Assembly: GCA_002294185.1 (NCBI GenBank)
Contig: DBFD01000056.1
Span: 1-57,354 of the forward strand
Length of the DNA: 57,354 nucleotides
Reading direction: 5' to 3'
Source of the DNA: Paracoccus sp. UBA889
GTDB taxonomy: Bacteria; Pseudomonadota; Alphaproteobacteria; Rhodobacterales; Rhodobacteraceae
A model generated the notes under the pieces. The model was not told the origin of the DNA. It did no database searches and saw nothing but the letters and a program-made list of their open reading frames with translations. A program made the translations under genes and the position numbers. Shown here piece after piece: positions 16,369 to 25,198 of this stretch. Each line of letters opens with the position of its first letter. Within the stretch, counting starts at the first letter, position 1.

Positions 16369-17762
16369 CAGGGTTCCTGCGCTTCATGCCATTGACGCTG
16401 GGCCTTGCGGTTCTTGCGGCGCTGATCGTGATCGTTGCCGGGACCATAACCAACCCGGTGGCCGCGCTTGCCCTTCCGGTCGGGCTGTTCTCGGGCCTCT
16501 TGCTGTTTGCGCAGCCGTTTCTGGGAGTGCTGGCGCTGACGGTGTTCTCACATCTCGACGCCATCCAGAAACTGTTCTTCGGCTTTCTGCCGGTCTCGGC
16601 CTTCAAGCTGATCGCCGCAGGCACCTCGCTGGTGGTGCTGGCCCGAGCGATCGACATGCGAAACAGCATTCGGACAGCCGCCCGCGATCCGGTGGCCATG
16701 TTTGCCTTTCTGACGACGGGCATGGCCGTCGTCAGCATCGTGGTCGCCGAAGATCGAGGCCTCGCCATCGATACCGTCAGCACCATGGTCAGCCTTTTCC
16801 TGTTGTTCACGCTGGTGGTCACGCTGGCTGACACCCGAAAGAAGGTCGAGATCCTGATCTGGATGCTGGCGATTACTTCGCTTGTATCGTCGCTGATCCT
16901 TCTGGCCGAAATCGCAACGGGCACCACCCTCGTGGCCCAGTCCGATGCGGCCACCACCGCGCGCACGGCCGAGGGGTTCCAGCGATCCTCGGGGGGGTCG
17001 GATTACAATCCGACCACCGCCGCCTCGATGCTTCTGGCCGGGGTGGTTTTCGCGCTTGCACACATGCTGGCGACGCCGCGGCTGCGCGGCTACATGCTGA
17101 TGATCGTCGGCCTCGGGACGGCGGCGATTGTTCTGTCCTTTGCCCGGTCGGCCTTTCTTGCCTATGGCATCGTCGTGATCTTGCTGGCCTGGCGCTATCG
17201 GCGGGCGCGGTTCATGCCGCTTTCCATGATGATCGCCCTGTTCTGCCTGATCGCGGCCATTCCATTCATTCCGGTAGAATATTTCGAACGTCTGGGTTCG
17301 ATTTTCGGCGGCGGGTCCGGGCGCGACTGGACGCTGGGGCGGCGCATGACCTATAATCTGATCGGGTTGGATCTGCTTGTCCAGCGCCCGTTCCTGGGCG
17401 TCGGACCCGGCAATTTCTACTACCATTTCACTGATAATGCTTATCGCTACCTGCCCGGCCGGACTTTGCTGGGGCGCGAATTGCACAACATGTATCTTTC
17501 CGTCCTGGTTCAATACGGCATTCTGGGCGCCCTGCCGTTTTTCGGTATGATCGGCTATGCCTTCAGCCGCATCAGGGCCGTATGCCGAAACCCGGCGGAT
17601 GAACGGCTAGGGGTCATGGCGCAGGCGCTTGCCTACGGGTTCGGCGCCTATCTGATCGCCAGCCTGTTCCTGCCGAATGAATACACCAAATATACCTGGC
17701 TGCTGCCGGCTTTGTGCACTGCGCTTTATCGTGTGAATGTTCAGGAGCTTGCGCGGAAATGA
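16365..17762 (+). CDS. Wzy/WaaL-family O-antigen polymerase-like membrane protein
   Basis: This 465-residue protein has about a dozen hydrophobic helices and the Wzy_C pattern. The large periplasmic loop near residues 300-385 contains GGGSGRDWTLGRRMTYNLIG and PFLGVGPGNFYYHF, ending GRELHNMYLSVLVQYGILG. The H-N-x-Y-L element is typical of O-antigen polymerases and ligases. It most probably polymerises lipid-linked repeat units. Start is GTG at 16365 inside a GTGA overlap with the deacetylase stop. Ligase function cannot be ruled out, but the Wzz and Wza neighbours favour polymerase. Confidence 0.8.
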   Translation: MTGFLRFMPLTLGLAVLAALIVIVAGTITNPVAALALPVGLFSGLLLFAQPFLGVLALTVFSHLDAIQKLFFGFLPVSAFKLIAAGTSLVVLARAIDMRNSIRTAARDPVAMFAFLTTGMAVVSIVVAEDRGLAIDTVSTMVSLFLLFTLVVTLADTRKKVEILIWMLAITSLVSSLILLAEIATGTTLVAQSDAATTARTAEGFQRSSGGSDYNPTTAASMLLAGVVFALAHMLATPRLRGYMLMIVGLGTAAIVLSFARSAFLAYGIVVILLAWRYRRARFMPLSMMIALFCLIAAIPFIPVEYFERLGSIFGGGSGRDWTLGRRMTYNLIGLDLLVQRPFLGVGPGNFYYHFTDNAYRYLPGRTLLGRELHNMYLSVLVQYGILGALPFFGMIGYAFSRIRAVCRNPADERLGVMAQALAYGFGAYLIASLFLPNEYTKYTWLLPALCTALYRVNVQELARK

Positions 17763-18973
17763 GAATCCTTGTCGTTGTCAGCGAATTTCCGAAACTCACC
17801 GAGACCTTCGCCTATCGCAATGTGGTCGAATATGGCCGGCTTGGCCATGATGCCCGGATCTTTCACATAAAACCCTTCCGAAAGGCAGAGATCGTGCACG
17901 GCTTCATCAACGAACTGCTGCCGCGGGCCTTCACTTTTCCCTTTCTCGGCGGCCGGACCCTCGCGGCGCTTCTGGCCGAAACCTTGCGCAGGCCCGGCCT
18001 CATGACGCGGCTTGTCGCACAGATAGCCGTGGCACACAGGCGCGAGCCCCGGCGCGGGCTTGCGGTGGCGGCTCTGTTTCCCAAGGCGGTCGCGCTTGGC
18101 CGATGGTGCCGAACGAACGGAGTCCAGCATATTCACGCGGAATTTGCCGGCCACCCCGCGAATGCCGCACTGATCGCATCCCGGCTTGCGGGAACAGAAT
18201 TCAGCTTTTCGGCCCATGCCAACGACATTTTCGTATCGCAGGCGCTTTTGCCCGAAAAGGCGCGAAAAGCCGCGTTCGTCCGGTCCATAAGCGCCTATAA
18301 CATTCGCTGGCTGACCAGACTGGCCGGGTTTCCGGCCGACAAGTTGCGTCTGATCCGCTGCGGCGTCGTTCGCGAGACGCTGGATGCGCCAGCGCCGAAC
18401 CCGCCTGCAACCGACGGGTTGCGAATTCTTTATGTAGGATCGCTGATCAGGAAAAAGGGCGTCGCGCATCTTCTGGACGCCCTCGCGCTGCTTCCGGCAG
18501 ATATGCGCTGGCAGGCCCGCATCGTCGGTGGCGGCGATCTGGCCAAGGCACTGCAAACCCAGGCCGCGGATCTTGGGCTGTCCGAAAAGGTTCGGTTCGA
18601 CGGCCCGCAACCCGCCGAGATCGTGGCAGAGGCCTATCGCGATTCCCATGTGCTCGTGGTGCCGTCGATCCCCGGAGAGAATGGCAGGGTAGAGGGGATT
18701 CCGGTTGTCCTGATGGAGGCGATGGCGCATGGCCGGGCGGTCGTTGCCAGCAACCTTTCGGGCATTCCCGAACTTGTCGAACCCGGCCGGACCGGTTGGC
18801 TTACCCCACCGGGCGATGCGCCGGCGATCGCCGCGGCGCTGGGCGAGATTGCCCGGAACTGGGATGATGCCGCCGCCATCGCCCATGCCGGGCGTGGCCG
18901 AATCGCGGACGAATATCTGATCGAGGAAAACGCCGCGGCCCTTGCGCGGGAAATGGAGCGTTCTTGCCGATGA
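17759..18973 (+). CDS. GT4-family glycosyltransferase
   Basis: This 404-residue cytoplasmic enzyme is predicted to transfer one sugar to the growing lipid-linked repeat unit. It starts RILVVVSEFPKLTETFAYR, a pattern common to GT4 colanic-acid-type transferases. The C-terminal domain shows LRILYVGSLIRKKGVAHLLD, ARIVGGGDLAK and the E-x7-E motif in GRVEGIPVVLMEAMAHGRAVVASNL. The ATG at 17759 overlaps the preceding stop (ATGA), and the same arrangement links it to the next gene. Confidence 0.87.
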   Translation: MRILVVVSEFPKLTETFAYRNVVEYGRLGHDARIFHIKPFRKAEIVHGFINELLPRAFTFPFLGGRTLAALLAETLRRPGLMTRLVAQIAVAHRREPRRGLAVAALFPKAVALGRWCRTNGVQHIHAEFAGHPANAALIASRLAGTEFSFSAHANDIFVSQALLPEKARKAAFVRSISAYNIRWLTRLAGFPADKLRLIRCGVVRETLDAPAPNPPATDGLRILYVGSLIRKKGVAHLLDALALLPADMRWQARIVGGGDLAKALQTQAADLGLSEKVRFDGPQPAEIVAEAYRDSHVLVVPSIPGENGRVEGIPVVLMEAMAHGRAVVASNLSGIPELVEPGRTGWLTPPGDAPAIAAALGEIARNWDDAAAIAHAGRGRIADEYLIEENAAALAREMERSCR

Positions 18974-20112
18974 CAGTCTTGTTCTGGGCTTCTGCGATTG
19001 CGTTGTTTTACAGTCTCTTCGGCTATGGGATGCTTCTTCTGGCCCTGTCGCGGCTTCGCCCAAGACGAACCCCGCCCGCCGGTCCTGGGGACCCGCCGAA
19101 TGTCAGCTTCCTGGTGGCCGCCTATAACGAGGCGCCGGTGATTGCCGACAAGGTCGAGAATACTCTTGCGCTGAACACAGGCGGGGCGGACATCGAGTTG
19201 ATCGTCGTCTCTGATGGTTCGGCGGACGAAACCGCCGAGATCGTGCGCAAGGTGGACGACCCCCGAATCACGGTGCTTGAACCCGGTCGTGTGGGCAAGG
19301 CGCAGGCGCTTGCCCAAGGACTGAAATGCTGCACCGGCGACATCGTCGTCTTTTCGGATGCCAACGCAATTCTTGAAAAGAATTCCCTGACCGCGATGCT
19401 GCGCCACTACGCAGACCCCGAGGTCGGCGGCGTGTGCGGACAGATCACGGTCGAGGGCAAATCGGGCGGTATCGGTTTTGCCGAAAGCCTTTTCTGGCGC
19501 TATGATCAACAGCTCAAACACGCTGAGTCGCGCCTGGGCGGGGCCATCTCGGCGCAGGGCTCGGTCTATTCGCTGCGTCGCGCACTTGTCCGTCCGCCGG
19601 CGCCGGGATGCACCGACGATTTCGTCATATCGGTCGGCGCCGTCGCGCAGGGCTATCGCCTGGTTTTCGAACCCGATGCCAGCACCGTCGAGAACGTCAC
19701 CGAGAATGTCGGCAACGAGATGCGTCGGCGCATCCGTTCCAGCGAACGGGGCTGGCGCAGCCTGCTGCAAAACGCCGGCCTGATGAATCCACTGCGCCAC
19801 GGCTGGTATGCATGGCAGCTTTTCTCGCACAAGCTGATGCGAAGGCTGAACCCTTTTTTCCTGATCCTGCTGTTCGTTTCGAACCTGGCTCTGATGGGTC
19901 AAAACCTCTTTTATCTTGCGACCGGACTTTTTCAGATCGCCTTTTACGGGGTCGCGGCAGCCGGACTTGTCTGGCCGCATCTTCGCCGCAACAAGCTGGT
20001 GGCTTTGCCTGCCTTCTTCACCTTCGCTCACATCGCGTTGCTGATAGGAATCCTGCGCTGTCTTTTCGGCAGGCAAAGCGTCTTGTGGACGCCATCGCGC
20101 GATGCCGGCTGA
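18970..20112 (+). CDS. GT2-family membrane glycosyltransferase
   Basis: This 380-residue enzyme has an N-terminal helix (LFWASAIALFYSLFGYGML), a GT-A domain and C-terminal membrane helices (about residues 290-365). Seen motifs are VSFLVAAYNEAPVI, IELIVVSDGSADET, the DxD-like VFSDANAIL and the acceptor motif CTDDFVISVG. The Q/R-x-x-R-W element typical of processive synthases appears only as RRRIRSSERGWRSL. It is probably a repeat-unit glycosyltransferase rather than a full synthase. I prefer the ATG at 18970 over the TTG two codons upstream because it makes the operon's usual ATGA overlap. Confidence 0.85.
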   Translation: MTVLFWASAIALFYSLFGYGMLLLALSRLRPRRTPPAGPGDPPNVSFLVAAYNEAPVIADKVENTLALNTGGADIELIVVSDGSADETAEIVRKVDDPRITVLEPGRVGKAQALAQGLKCCTGDIVVFSDANAILEKNSLTAMLRHYADPEVGGVCGQITVEGKSGGIGFAESLFWRYDQQLKHAESRLGGAISAQGSVYSLRRALVRPPAPGCTDDFVISVGAVAQGYRLVFEPDASTVENVTENVGNEMRRRIRSSERGWRSLLQNAGLMNPLRHGWYAWQLFSHKLMRRLNPFFLILLFVSNLALMGQNLFYLATGLFQIAFYGVAAAGLVWPHLRRNKLVALPAFFTFAHIALLIGILRCLFGRQSVLWTPSRDAG

Positions 20113-21007
20113 CCCCGCCTCGGGAAAGCGCGCCGTTTTCGTGCTGGGGCTTCAGCGCTCGGGCACGACCTGGGTGGCCAACATGCTGCACGGTTCGGGA
20201 TCTGTCGCGGCCGTTGCGGCCGAGGATCATCGCGGCGTTCATGAAAGCCTTTTCTTTTCCCATTTTGCCCGCGTCTTCACGCCGCTTTCGGATCGCGATA
20301 CATGCGCGGCCTTCCGCGCGGCCTTTGTGTCATCCGATTACTGGCTGCTGGGCGGGCTGCCCGATGAAACCCTTGATGACATCATGTCATCGGCCAAGGA
20401 CCACGCTGCGGTATTCGAGGCGATGATGGATGCCGTTGCCGATCGTCAGCAGGCGCCGCTGTGGCTGGAAAAGTCGCCCCATCACACCCTGCTCGCGCGG
20501 GCCCTTGCGCAACGTTTTCCCGCCGCGCGGTTTGTCTGCGTCATCCGGGACAGCCGCACCCTGATCGCGTCACGGCTTTCGGCTTATGGGCGCAGTCCAC
20601 GGAGGGGACCAGGGCGGTTGGTCGATATCGTGCGAGGCGCACTCGCCAATGCACTTCATACCCGCTATCTGCGCCGCTTTGCGGCTGATGACCCGCGCGC
20701 GCATCTGGTCCAATACGATGCGCTCGCCGCCGATCCCGACGGGGGGCGGGCGGCGCTGGTCCGGGCGCTCGATCTTCCGGTGTCACCTGACGCGCTTGTC
20801 AGCCGTTTTGCGGCCAATACCAGCCATGATCGCGACCCTTCGACCCGACGTCTGTCCCGCACCGACCGCGCCGCCGTGGCGCTTGGGGACGCATTGGGCC
20901 GAATTCTGCCCATTGCCCTTCTTGGCGGGATCGAACGCAAGCGGCGGCAGGCCCGCGGCGCCGACTGGCCGGATTGGGTCTGGAAGCGCAGTGGGTTCAG
21001 ACCCTGA
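20102..21007 (+). CDS. PAPS-dependent sulfotransferase
   Basis: This 301-residue protein probably sulfates a sugar of the exopolysaccharide or its lipid-linked unit. The 5'-phosphosulfate-binding loop is FVLGLQRSGTTWVANML at residues about 13-29. The 3'-phosphate loop is visible as FVCVIRDSRTLIASRLSAYG near residue 145. WLEKSPHHT is the usual mid-domain motif. It overlaps the GT2 gene by 11 bp and closes the plus-strand operon, five bases before the convergent flippase gene. PAPS synthesis genes are not in the window. Confidence 0.82.
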   Translation: MPADPASGKRAVFVLGLQRSGTTWVANMLHGSGSVAAVAAEDHRGVHESLFFSHFARVFTPLSDRDTCAAFRAAFVSSDYWLLGGLPDETLDDIMSSAKDHAAVFEAMMDAVADRQQAPLWLEKSPHHTLLARALAQRFPAARFVCVIRDSRTLIASRLSAYGRSPRRGPGRLVDIVRGALANALHTRYLRRFAADDPRAHLVQYDALAADPDGGRAALVRALDLPVSPDALVSRFAANTSHDRDPSTRRLSRTDRAAVALGDALGRILPIALLGGIERKRRQARGADWPDWVWKRSGFRP

Positions 21008-21012
21008 TGGCG

Positions 21013-22545
21013 TCAACGCAGCCGGACGCGAAACGCCGTGACCGCGACGCCAAGCACCGCCGATCCCGCCAGACCCGAAACCAGCAAGCCGGACAGGGCC
21101 GCGCTTTTGCCGTCCAGGGCAGTCCATTGCGACAATAGGGGGCCAAGCCATGCGCCGGCCGCGATCGCCAGGCTTGCCGTCAGCGAGGTGGCCATCAACG
21201 GGCGACTGATGCTGGCCGGACGCAGGTCAAGGAACACGTTTTGCCGCCTCAGCCACAGCGCGATTATCAGGACGGGCCCGATCGGGGTGATCACCAGCGA
21301 CAGCGGAATTCCGGTCAGTCCCAGCCAAGGCACCAGGATCCGGAAAAGCACGGCGCGGATCACCATATCCGCGATCGTGGCGACCAGCGCGATGCGCACG
21401 ACGGGAAGCGTGTCGTCTGCCAGCACCCGGACATACAACATCCGCACGACCAGCGCGCCGAGGGGCGCAACCGCCATCCAGCGTGTCAGTGTCACGACTT
21501 CGGCCCGGATTTCGGCGGCTTCGAACGCGCCGTAGCCCAGCACCAGTTCAATGATACCGGGGGCGTTCACCACCACACCCACCGTCACCGGCAACATCAG
21601 CGAGATGCCTGCCCAGACCGCAATGTTGAACCGCGCATCCAGTTCCCGGGTCTCTCCTGCGGCGCTGCGCCGCGACAGATCGGCGAAGACGACCAAGGTC
21701 AGCGCCATGGCCAGTGTATTGCCCAACAGCGCGCCCAGACGTTGCGAATATTCCAGCATGGCAACCCCGCCGGGGCCGGTCCACGCGGCGAACGCCGTTT
21801 CCAGCCACAGCACCACCATTGCGCCGCCCGCAAGCACGACGGCGGCGGCGGCACGCCGTGAGACCGAACCGGAACGGCGGATGCCGGTCTGTATGGGCGC
21901 TGTGCGGCTTAGCCGCAGAGCCATCAGAAGAAGCATTCCGGTAACCAGGACCGCCCCGAACGTATAGGCGCCTGCCGCCAGCTCCGCGAGACCGCCTGTG
22001 CCCAGAAGAAGGGCCGCCGCCACGGCGGCACGGGGCAATTGCCGCGACGCCGCAGCGCCTCCGAACTGCTCGCGGACATTGCAATAGGCGGCCAGCGCGA
22101 CAGTAGCGACGGTCGCCGGCAATGCCAGTGACAGAATTCGCATGACGCGCGTCGCCAGTGCCGCGGTTTGGGCATCGAATTGTGGCGCGACCGATGCGAC
22201 GATCCATGGCGCCCCGGCAATGAAGATCGCAGCCAGTGCCGTGCCCGCCAGCAAGGCACCGCCCCCCGATCGCATGATGATATGCCAGATCCCGGCGCCG
22301 GCGGCGGCCTGCGCCGCGATCAGCGGAATGAAAACGGCCACGACGATCTGGTTGAGCGCCTCGGTCACGGCGGTGATCAGGCGCCGCCCCAGAAGGAAGG
22401 CGTCGGCCTGCGGACCGACGCCCATGCGGCGCGCAATCAGGTGAGACACCAGAATCGCCAGCAACAATCCCAGAAACTGGCCGGCAAACTGCGCGCTGCC
22501 CGAACCCAAGAGAGACTTGCGCCGGGCCTGCGTCATCGCTGTCAT
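21013..22545 (-). CDS. MurJ/Wzx-like lipid-linked oligosaccharide flippase
   Basis: This 510-residue protein has about 14 membrane helices and resembles the MVF/MurJ branch of the MOP superfamily: SAQFAGQFLGLLLAILVSHL, ARRMGVGPQADAFLLGRRL and VLGYGAFEAAEIRAEVVTL. In this context it most likely flips the exopolysaccharide repeat unit across the inner membrane. The first ATG (22545) lies five bases after the sugar transferase stop. A second ATG three codons later is also possible. It forms a two-gene minus-strand operon that converges on the main operon. Confidence 0.82.
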   Translation of the reverse strand: MTAMTQARRKSLLGSGSAQFAGQFLGLLLAILVSHLIARRMGVGPQADAFLLGRRLITAVTEALNQIVVAVFIPLIAAQAAAGAGIWHIIMRSGGGALLAGTALAAIFIAGAPWIVASVAPQFDAQTAALATRVMRILSLALPATVATVALAAYCNVREQFGGAAASRQLPRAAVAAALLLGTGGLAELAAGAYTFGAVLVTGMLLLMALRLSRTAPIQTGIRRSGSVSRRAAAAVVLAGGAMVVLWLETAFAAWTGPGGVAMLEYSQRLGALLGNTLAMALTLVVFADLSRRSAAGETRELDARFNIAVWAGISLMLPVTVGVVVNAPGIIELVLGYGAFEAAEIRAEVVTLTRWMAVAPLGALVVRMLYVRVLADDTLPVVRIALVATIADMVIRAVLFRILVPWLGLTGIPLSLVITPIGPVLIIALWLRRQNVFLDLRPASISRPLMATSLTASLAIAAGAWLGPLLSQWTALDGKSAALSGLLVSGLAGSAVLGVAVTAFRVRLR

Positions 22546-22550
22546 CGGAT

Positions 22551-23531
22551 TTATATGCCTGCTTCCTGTCCGGCCAGTTCGGGCTGCCTCGACTCGATTG
22601 ACCAGGCCACGCGAGGCGGAATGATCACCCTGCCCAGAGCATACCGTTCAATGACAAATGCGTCGACTTCGTTGACGGGCTTGTAGTTGAAAATTCCCGG
22701 CGCTCCGGACTGTGTCAACTTTACGCGCGCCCGGCGCAAGGCGCCGGAATGCAGGCGGATCGCCAAATGCCCATCCGATGGCAGGTCAACCCCCCTCACC
22801 GACAATGACGACATATCGATGCGATGAACGAGCGACGGCTTGTTCTGCACGATATCAGAAAGATAGATGTCCTTGAACGCCGAGGTCTTCCCGGTGGAAA
22901 ATCTTTTCGCGAATTTCACCGATTTCTTCCCGATCCGATGCAGGATGGAGCTTCCGATCCGGACCAGCAGCGAAAGCTCGGCTGCAATATTCACCGGACG
23001 ATTGACAGCCAGATTGTTCATTCGCGCGCGTATCCGCTTGCTGGCGCCGTGACCGAAGCACGCCTGGGTCGGACCGATCAGCCCGGGCCGAACGTCGAAC
23101 CGCTTCTCGTATCCCTTGATGCGCCGACTCTCGATCGCCGCGATCTCGGGGCGCACGGGGCGCGGTCCGCAGATATTCATGTCGCCACGAATGATATTCA
23201 CAAGCTGCGGAAGCTCGTCCAGCCGGACCTCGCGCAGAATCTTTCCAAGTCGAGTTTCGATATTCGCATCGGCGGGCAGGGTGCGATCTGCGGTGATCGC
23301 CCGCGCGCGCTTCGGGCACAGGGTCCGGAACTTGATGATCTGGAACGGGCGTTGATTCTTTCCCATCCGCGGCCCGAAATAAAGGATATTCGGACCCTGG
23401 GTTATCAAGAGCAGGAAGGCCAGAAGTAGAATTGTCGGGCTGAGTGCAACCAGAAGGAGGGTCGCAACGGCAACATTATAGAGGCGATAACCAAACGGCC
23501 ACGTATCGCGAAAGCCAATGACGGAACTCAT
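22551..23531 (-). CDS. priming sugar-phosphate transferase with C-terminal extension
   Basis: This 326-residue protein resembles the polyprenyl-phosphate sugar transferases (PF02397) that start repeat-unit synthesis. It has one strong N-terminal helix (NVAVATLLLVALSPTILLLA), then FGPRMGKNQRPFQIIKFRT, the LREVRLDELPQLVNIIRGDM motif and GPRPVRPEI, ending with RPGLIGPTQA. After residue about 195 comes an unusual extra region of some 130 residues with basic segments and beta-like strands (VHRIDMSSLSVRGVDLP, APGIFNYKPVNEVDAFVIER). I could not match this tail to a family. GAGG precedes the ATG at 23531. Confidence 0.83.
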   Translation of the reverse strand: MSSVIGFRDTWPFGYRLYNVAVATLLLVALSPTILLLAFLLLITQGPNILYFGPRMGKNQRPFQIIKFRTLCPKRARAITADRTLPADANIETRLGKILREVRLDELPQLVNIIRGDMNICGPRPVRPEIAAIESRRIKGYEKRFDVRPGLIGPTQACFGHGASKRIRARMNNLAVNRPVNIAAELSLLVRIGSSILHRIGKKSVKFAKRFSTGKTSAFKDIYLSDIVQNKPSLVHRIDMSSLSVRGVDLPSDGHLAIRLHSGALRRARVKLTQSGAPGIFNYKPVNEVDAFVIERYALGRVIIPPRVAWSIESRQPELAGQEAGI

Positions 23532-24123
23532 AATAACCTCGATACCGCTAAATTTTTATCTTTCTGATCTTGCAGGCTGGGAGGGCGCTAAGTCAACTCC
23601 ACGTGAACGGCTGAAACCCGCTTTCTTGCTACCCGAGGACCGCGAAAAAGCGCCGATCAGCGCAGGCCTCTCCTCTTCCAGAAAGAGATGGACAAGGATT
23701 TCGGAAATTAAAATATTCATTCAGTTAGGGATAGGTGAAATTCAGGCAACGGTCTTGGGTGGACGGCGCCAGTAGCGTCGTCCATTTCGTGGCAGAAAAG
23801 TTTCTGGCAAGGCAAGTGCCGGAGGCTCTTCTTTAAGATTAATTTAAAAACATATTTCCTCCGTGGGTTGAGGTAATCCCAAGCAAATGCAGTTGCTGAT
23901 TCGCTCGACCCTGGGCCACGACCGGCATCACCCCCGGGATTGTCGATTCTGCCAACCGCAAGTTGAAGCCGTGACCCGGGCGTTTCGAAAAAGTTGGTCA
24001 CGCCGTTCATCGGTTCCCAAGACGTCGCTGCGCCCTGTGCGCCAATCTGCGAGTTGGTGACGTTGACCGAGCCTGTCGCATCTTCTGGATTTCGCTATGA
24101 AAGGGCAAACAGGAGGGCGCAGC
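23532..24123. other. 592-bp divergent region with a possible protein remnant
   Basis: This gap separates the exopolysaccharide block from the LacI-led block. On the minus strand, about 24085 down to 23860, one frame reads protein-like sequence (NPEDATGSVNVTNSQIG, SWEPMNGVTNFFETPGSRLQ) that starts right after a stop and has no start codon at a sensible place. It may be the tail of a lost secreted protein. The segment 23830-23870 is AT-rich. AGGAGGG lies just before the LacI start at 24124. Nothing else was recognised. Confidence 0.3.
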
Positions 24124-25131
24124 ATGAACCGCAAGAAGGTCACATTGGCCGAGGTCGCGCGGGTGGCGGGCGTTTCACGGGCGACGGTCTCGCTGGTGGT
24201 GCGGAAATCGCCGCTGGTCGCCGATCATACGCGCGAAAAGGTCGAGAAGGTCATGGCCGATCTCGACTATGTCCGCGATATCGGGGCCGCAAGGCTGCGC
24301 AACAACAGCAGCCGCACCGTGGGTGTCATCGTGCCGAACCTCGTCAATTCCTTCTTCACCGAATTCCTGTCGGGGGTCGAACAGGTCATGGGCGAGGATG
24401 ACAGGGTCGTTCTTCTGGCCAACAGCCAGGACGATCCGGTGCGTCAGAACGACATCCTGCAGAGGTTTCGGGGTCATGGCGTCGATGGCGTGATCCTGTG
24501 TCCGGCCGAAGGCACCGATCCGGATCTGCCTTTGCGCCTGCGGCATCGCGGCGTGCCCGTGGTGCAGGCCTTGCGGGAGGTCGGCGAAGGGATCACGGAT
24601 TATGCCGGCGCGGACTACCTCGAGGGCGTGCGCCTGGCGATCCGGCACCTGGTCGGCGGGGGACATCACCGGATAGCCTTTCTGTCGGTGGCCGCGCAGA
24701 CATCGGCGCGAGAAGAGCGTCTGCGCGGTTTTACGGCCGCGCTTGGCGAAACCGGGGCCTCGTCGGCGGGGATCGTCGAAGCCGAACTGACCTGGGAAGG
24801 GGCCGCGCAATCGGCGGCGGCGATGCTGGCGCTGAAGACCAGGCCGACGGCAGTGCTGTGTTTCAACGACGTGCTGGCGGCGGGTCTGATGCTGGGCCTG
24901 CGCCGCGCGGGGTGCGAACCGGGCCGCGATCTCGCGGTGGTGGGGCTGGACGATCTGCCTCTGGCCCGGTTGACCTATCCACCCTTGACCAGCGTTGCCA
25001 TGCAGCCGGACTGCATTGGTGTCAGGGCCGGCCACTTGCTGGCCCGCCGCCTGGCCCAGGCGGATGCGCCGGTTCAGCGGTCCGTGATTCTGCCGAGGCT
25101 GATGATAAGAGGAAGCAGCCATCGTGATTGA
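24124..25131 (+). CDS. LacI-family transcriptional repressor
   Basis: This 335-residue regulator probably controls the transporter operon that follows. The N-terminal helix-turn-helix and hinge are clear: VTLAEVARVAGVSRATVSLV at residues 5-24, then the hinge helix region REKVEKVMADLDYV. The effector domain carries VGVIVPNLVNSFFTEFLSGV, VDGVILCPAEG and AVLCFNDVLAAGLMLGLRRA, and ends LTSVAMQPDCIGVRAGHLLA, all standard for the family. The ATG at 24124 has AGGAGGG nine bases before it. A palindrome with a central CG lies 18 bp after its stop. Confidence 0.9.
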   Translation: MNRKKVTLAEVARVAGVSRATVSLVVRKSPLVADHTREKVEKVMADLDYVRDIGAARLRNNSSRTVGVIVPNLVNSFFTEFLSGVEQVMGEDDRVVLLANSQDDPVRQNDILQRFRGHGVDGVILCPAEGTDPDLPLRLRHRGVPVVQALREVGEGITDYAGADYLEGVRLAIRHLVGGGHHRIAFLSVAAQTSAREERLRGFTAALGETGASSAGIVEAELTWEGAAQSAAAMLALKTRPTAVLCFNDVLAAGLMLGLRRAGCEPGRDLAVVGLDDLPLARLTYPPLTSVAMQPDCIGVRAGHLLARRLAQADAPVQRSVILPRLMIRGSSHRD

Positions 25132-25148
25132 CTTTCCTCCGCACGGAT

Positions 25149-25164
25149 TTTAGATCGTTCTAAA
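25149..25164 (+). promoter_or_regulatory. LacI-type operator upstream of the ABC operon
   Basis: TTTAGATCGTTCTAAA is symmetric about its central CG with only one mismatched pair. This is the form of LacI/GalR-family operators. It sits between the LacI gene and the first permease gene, 35 bp before its ATG, so repression of the transporter operon is likely. Confidence 0.6.
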
Positions 25165-25198
25165 CAATGGGAAGCGGCACATCGGCAGGGGAGAGCAG

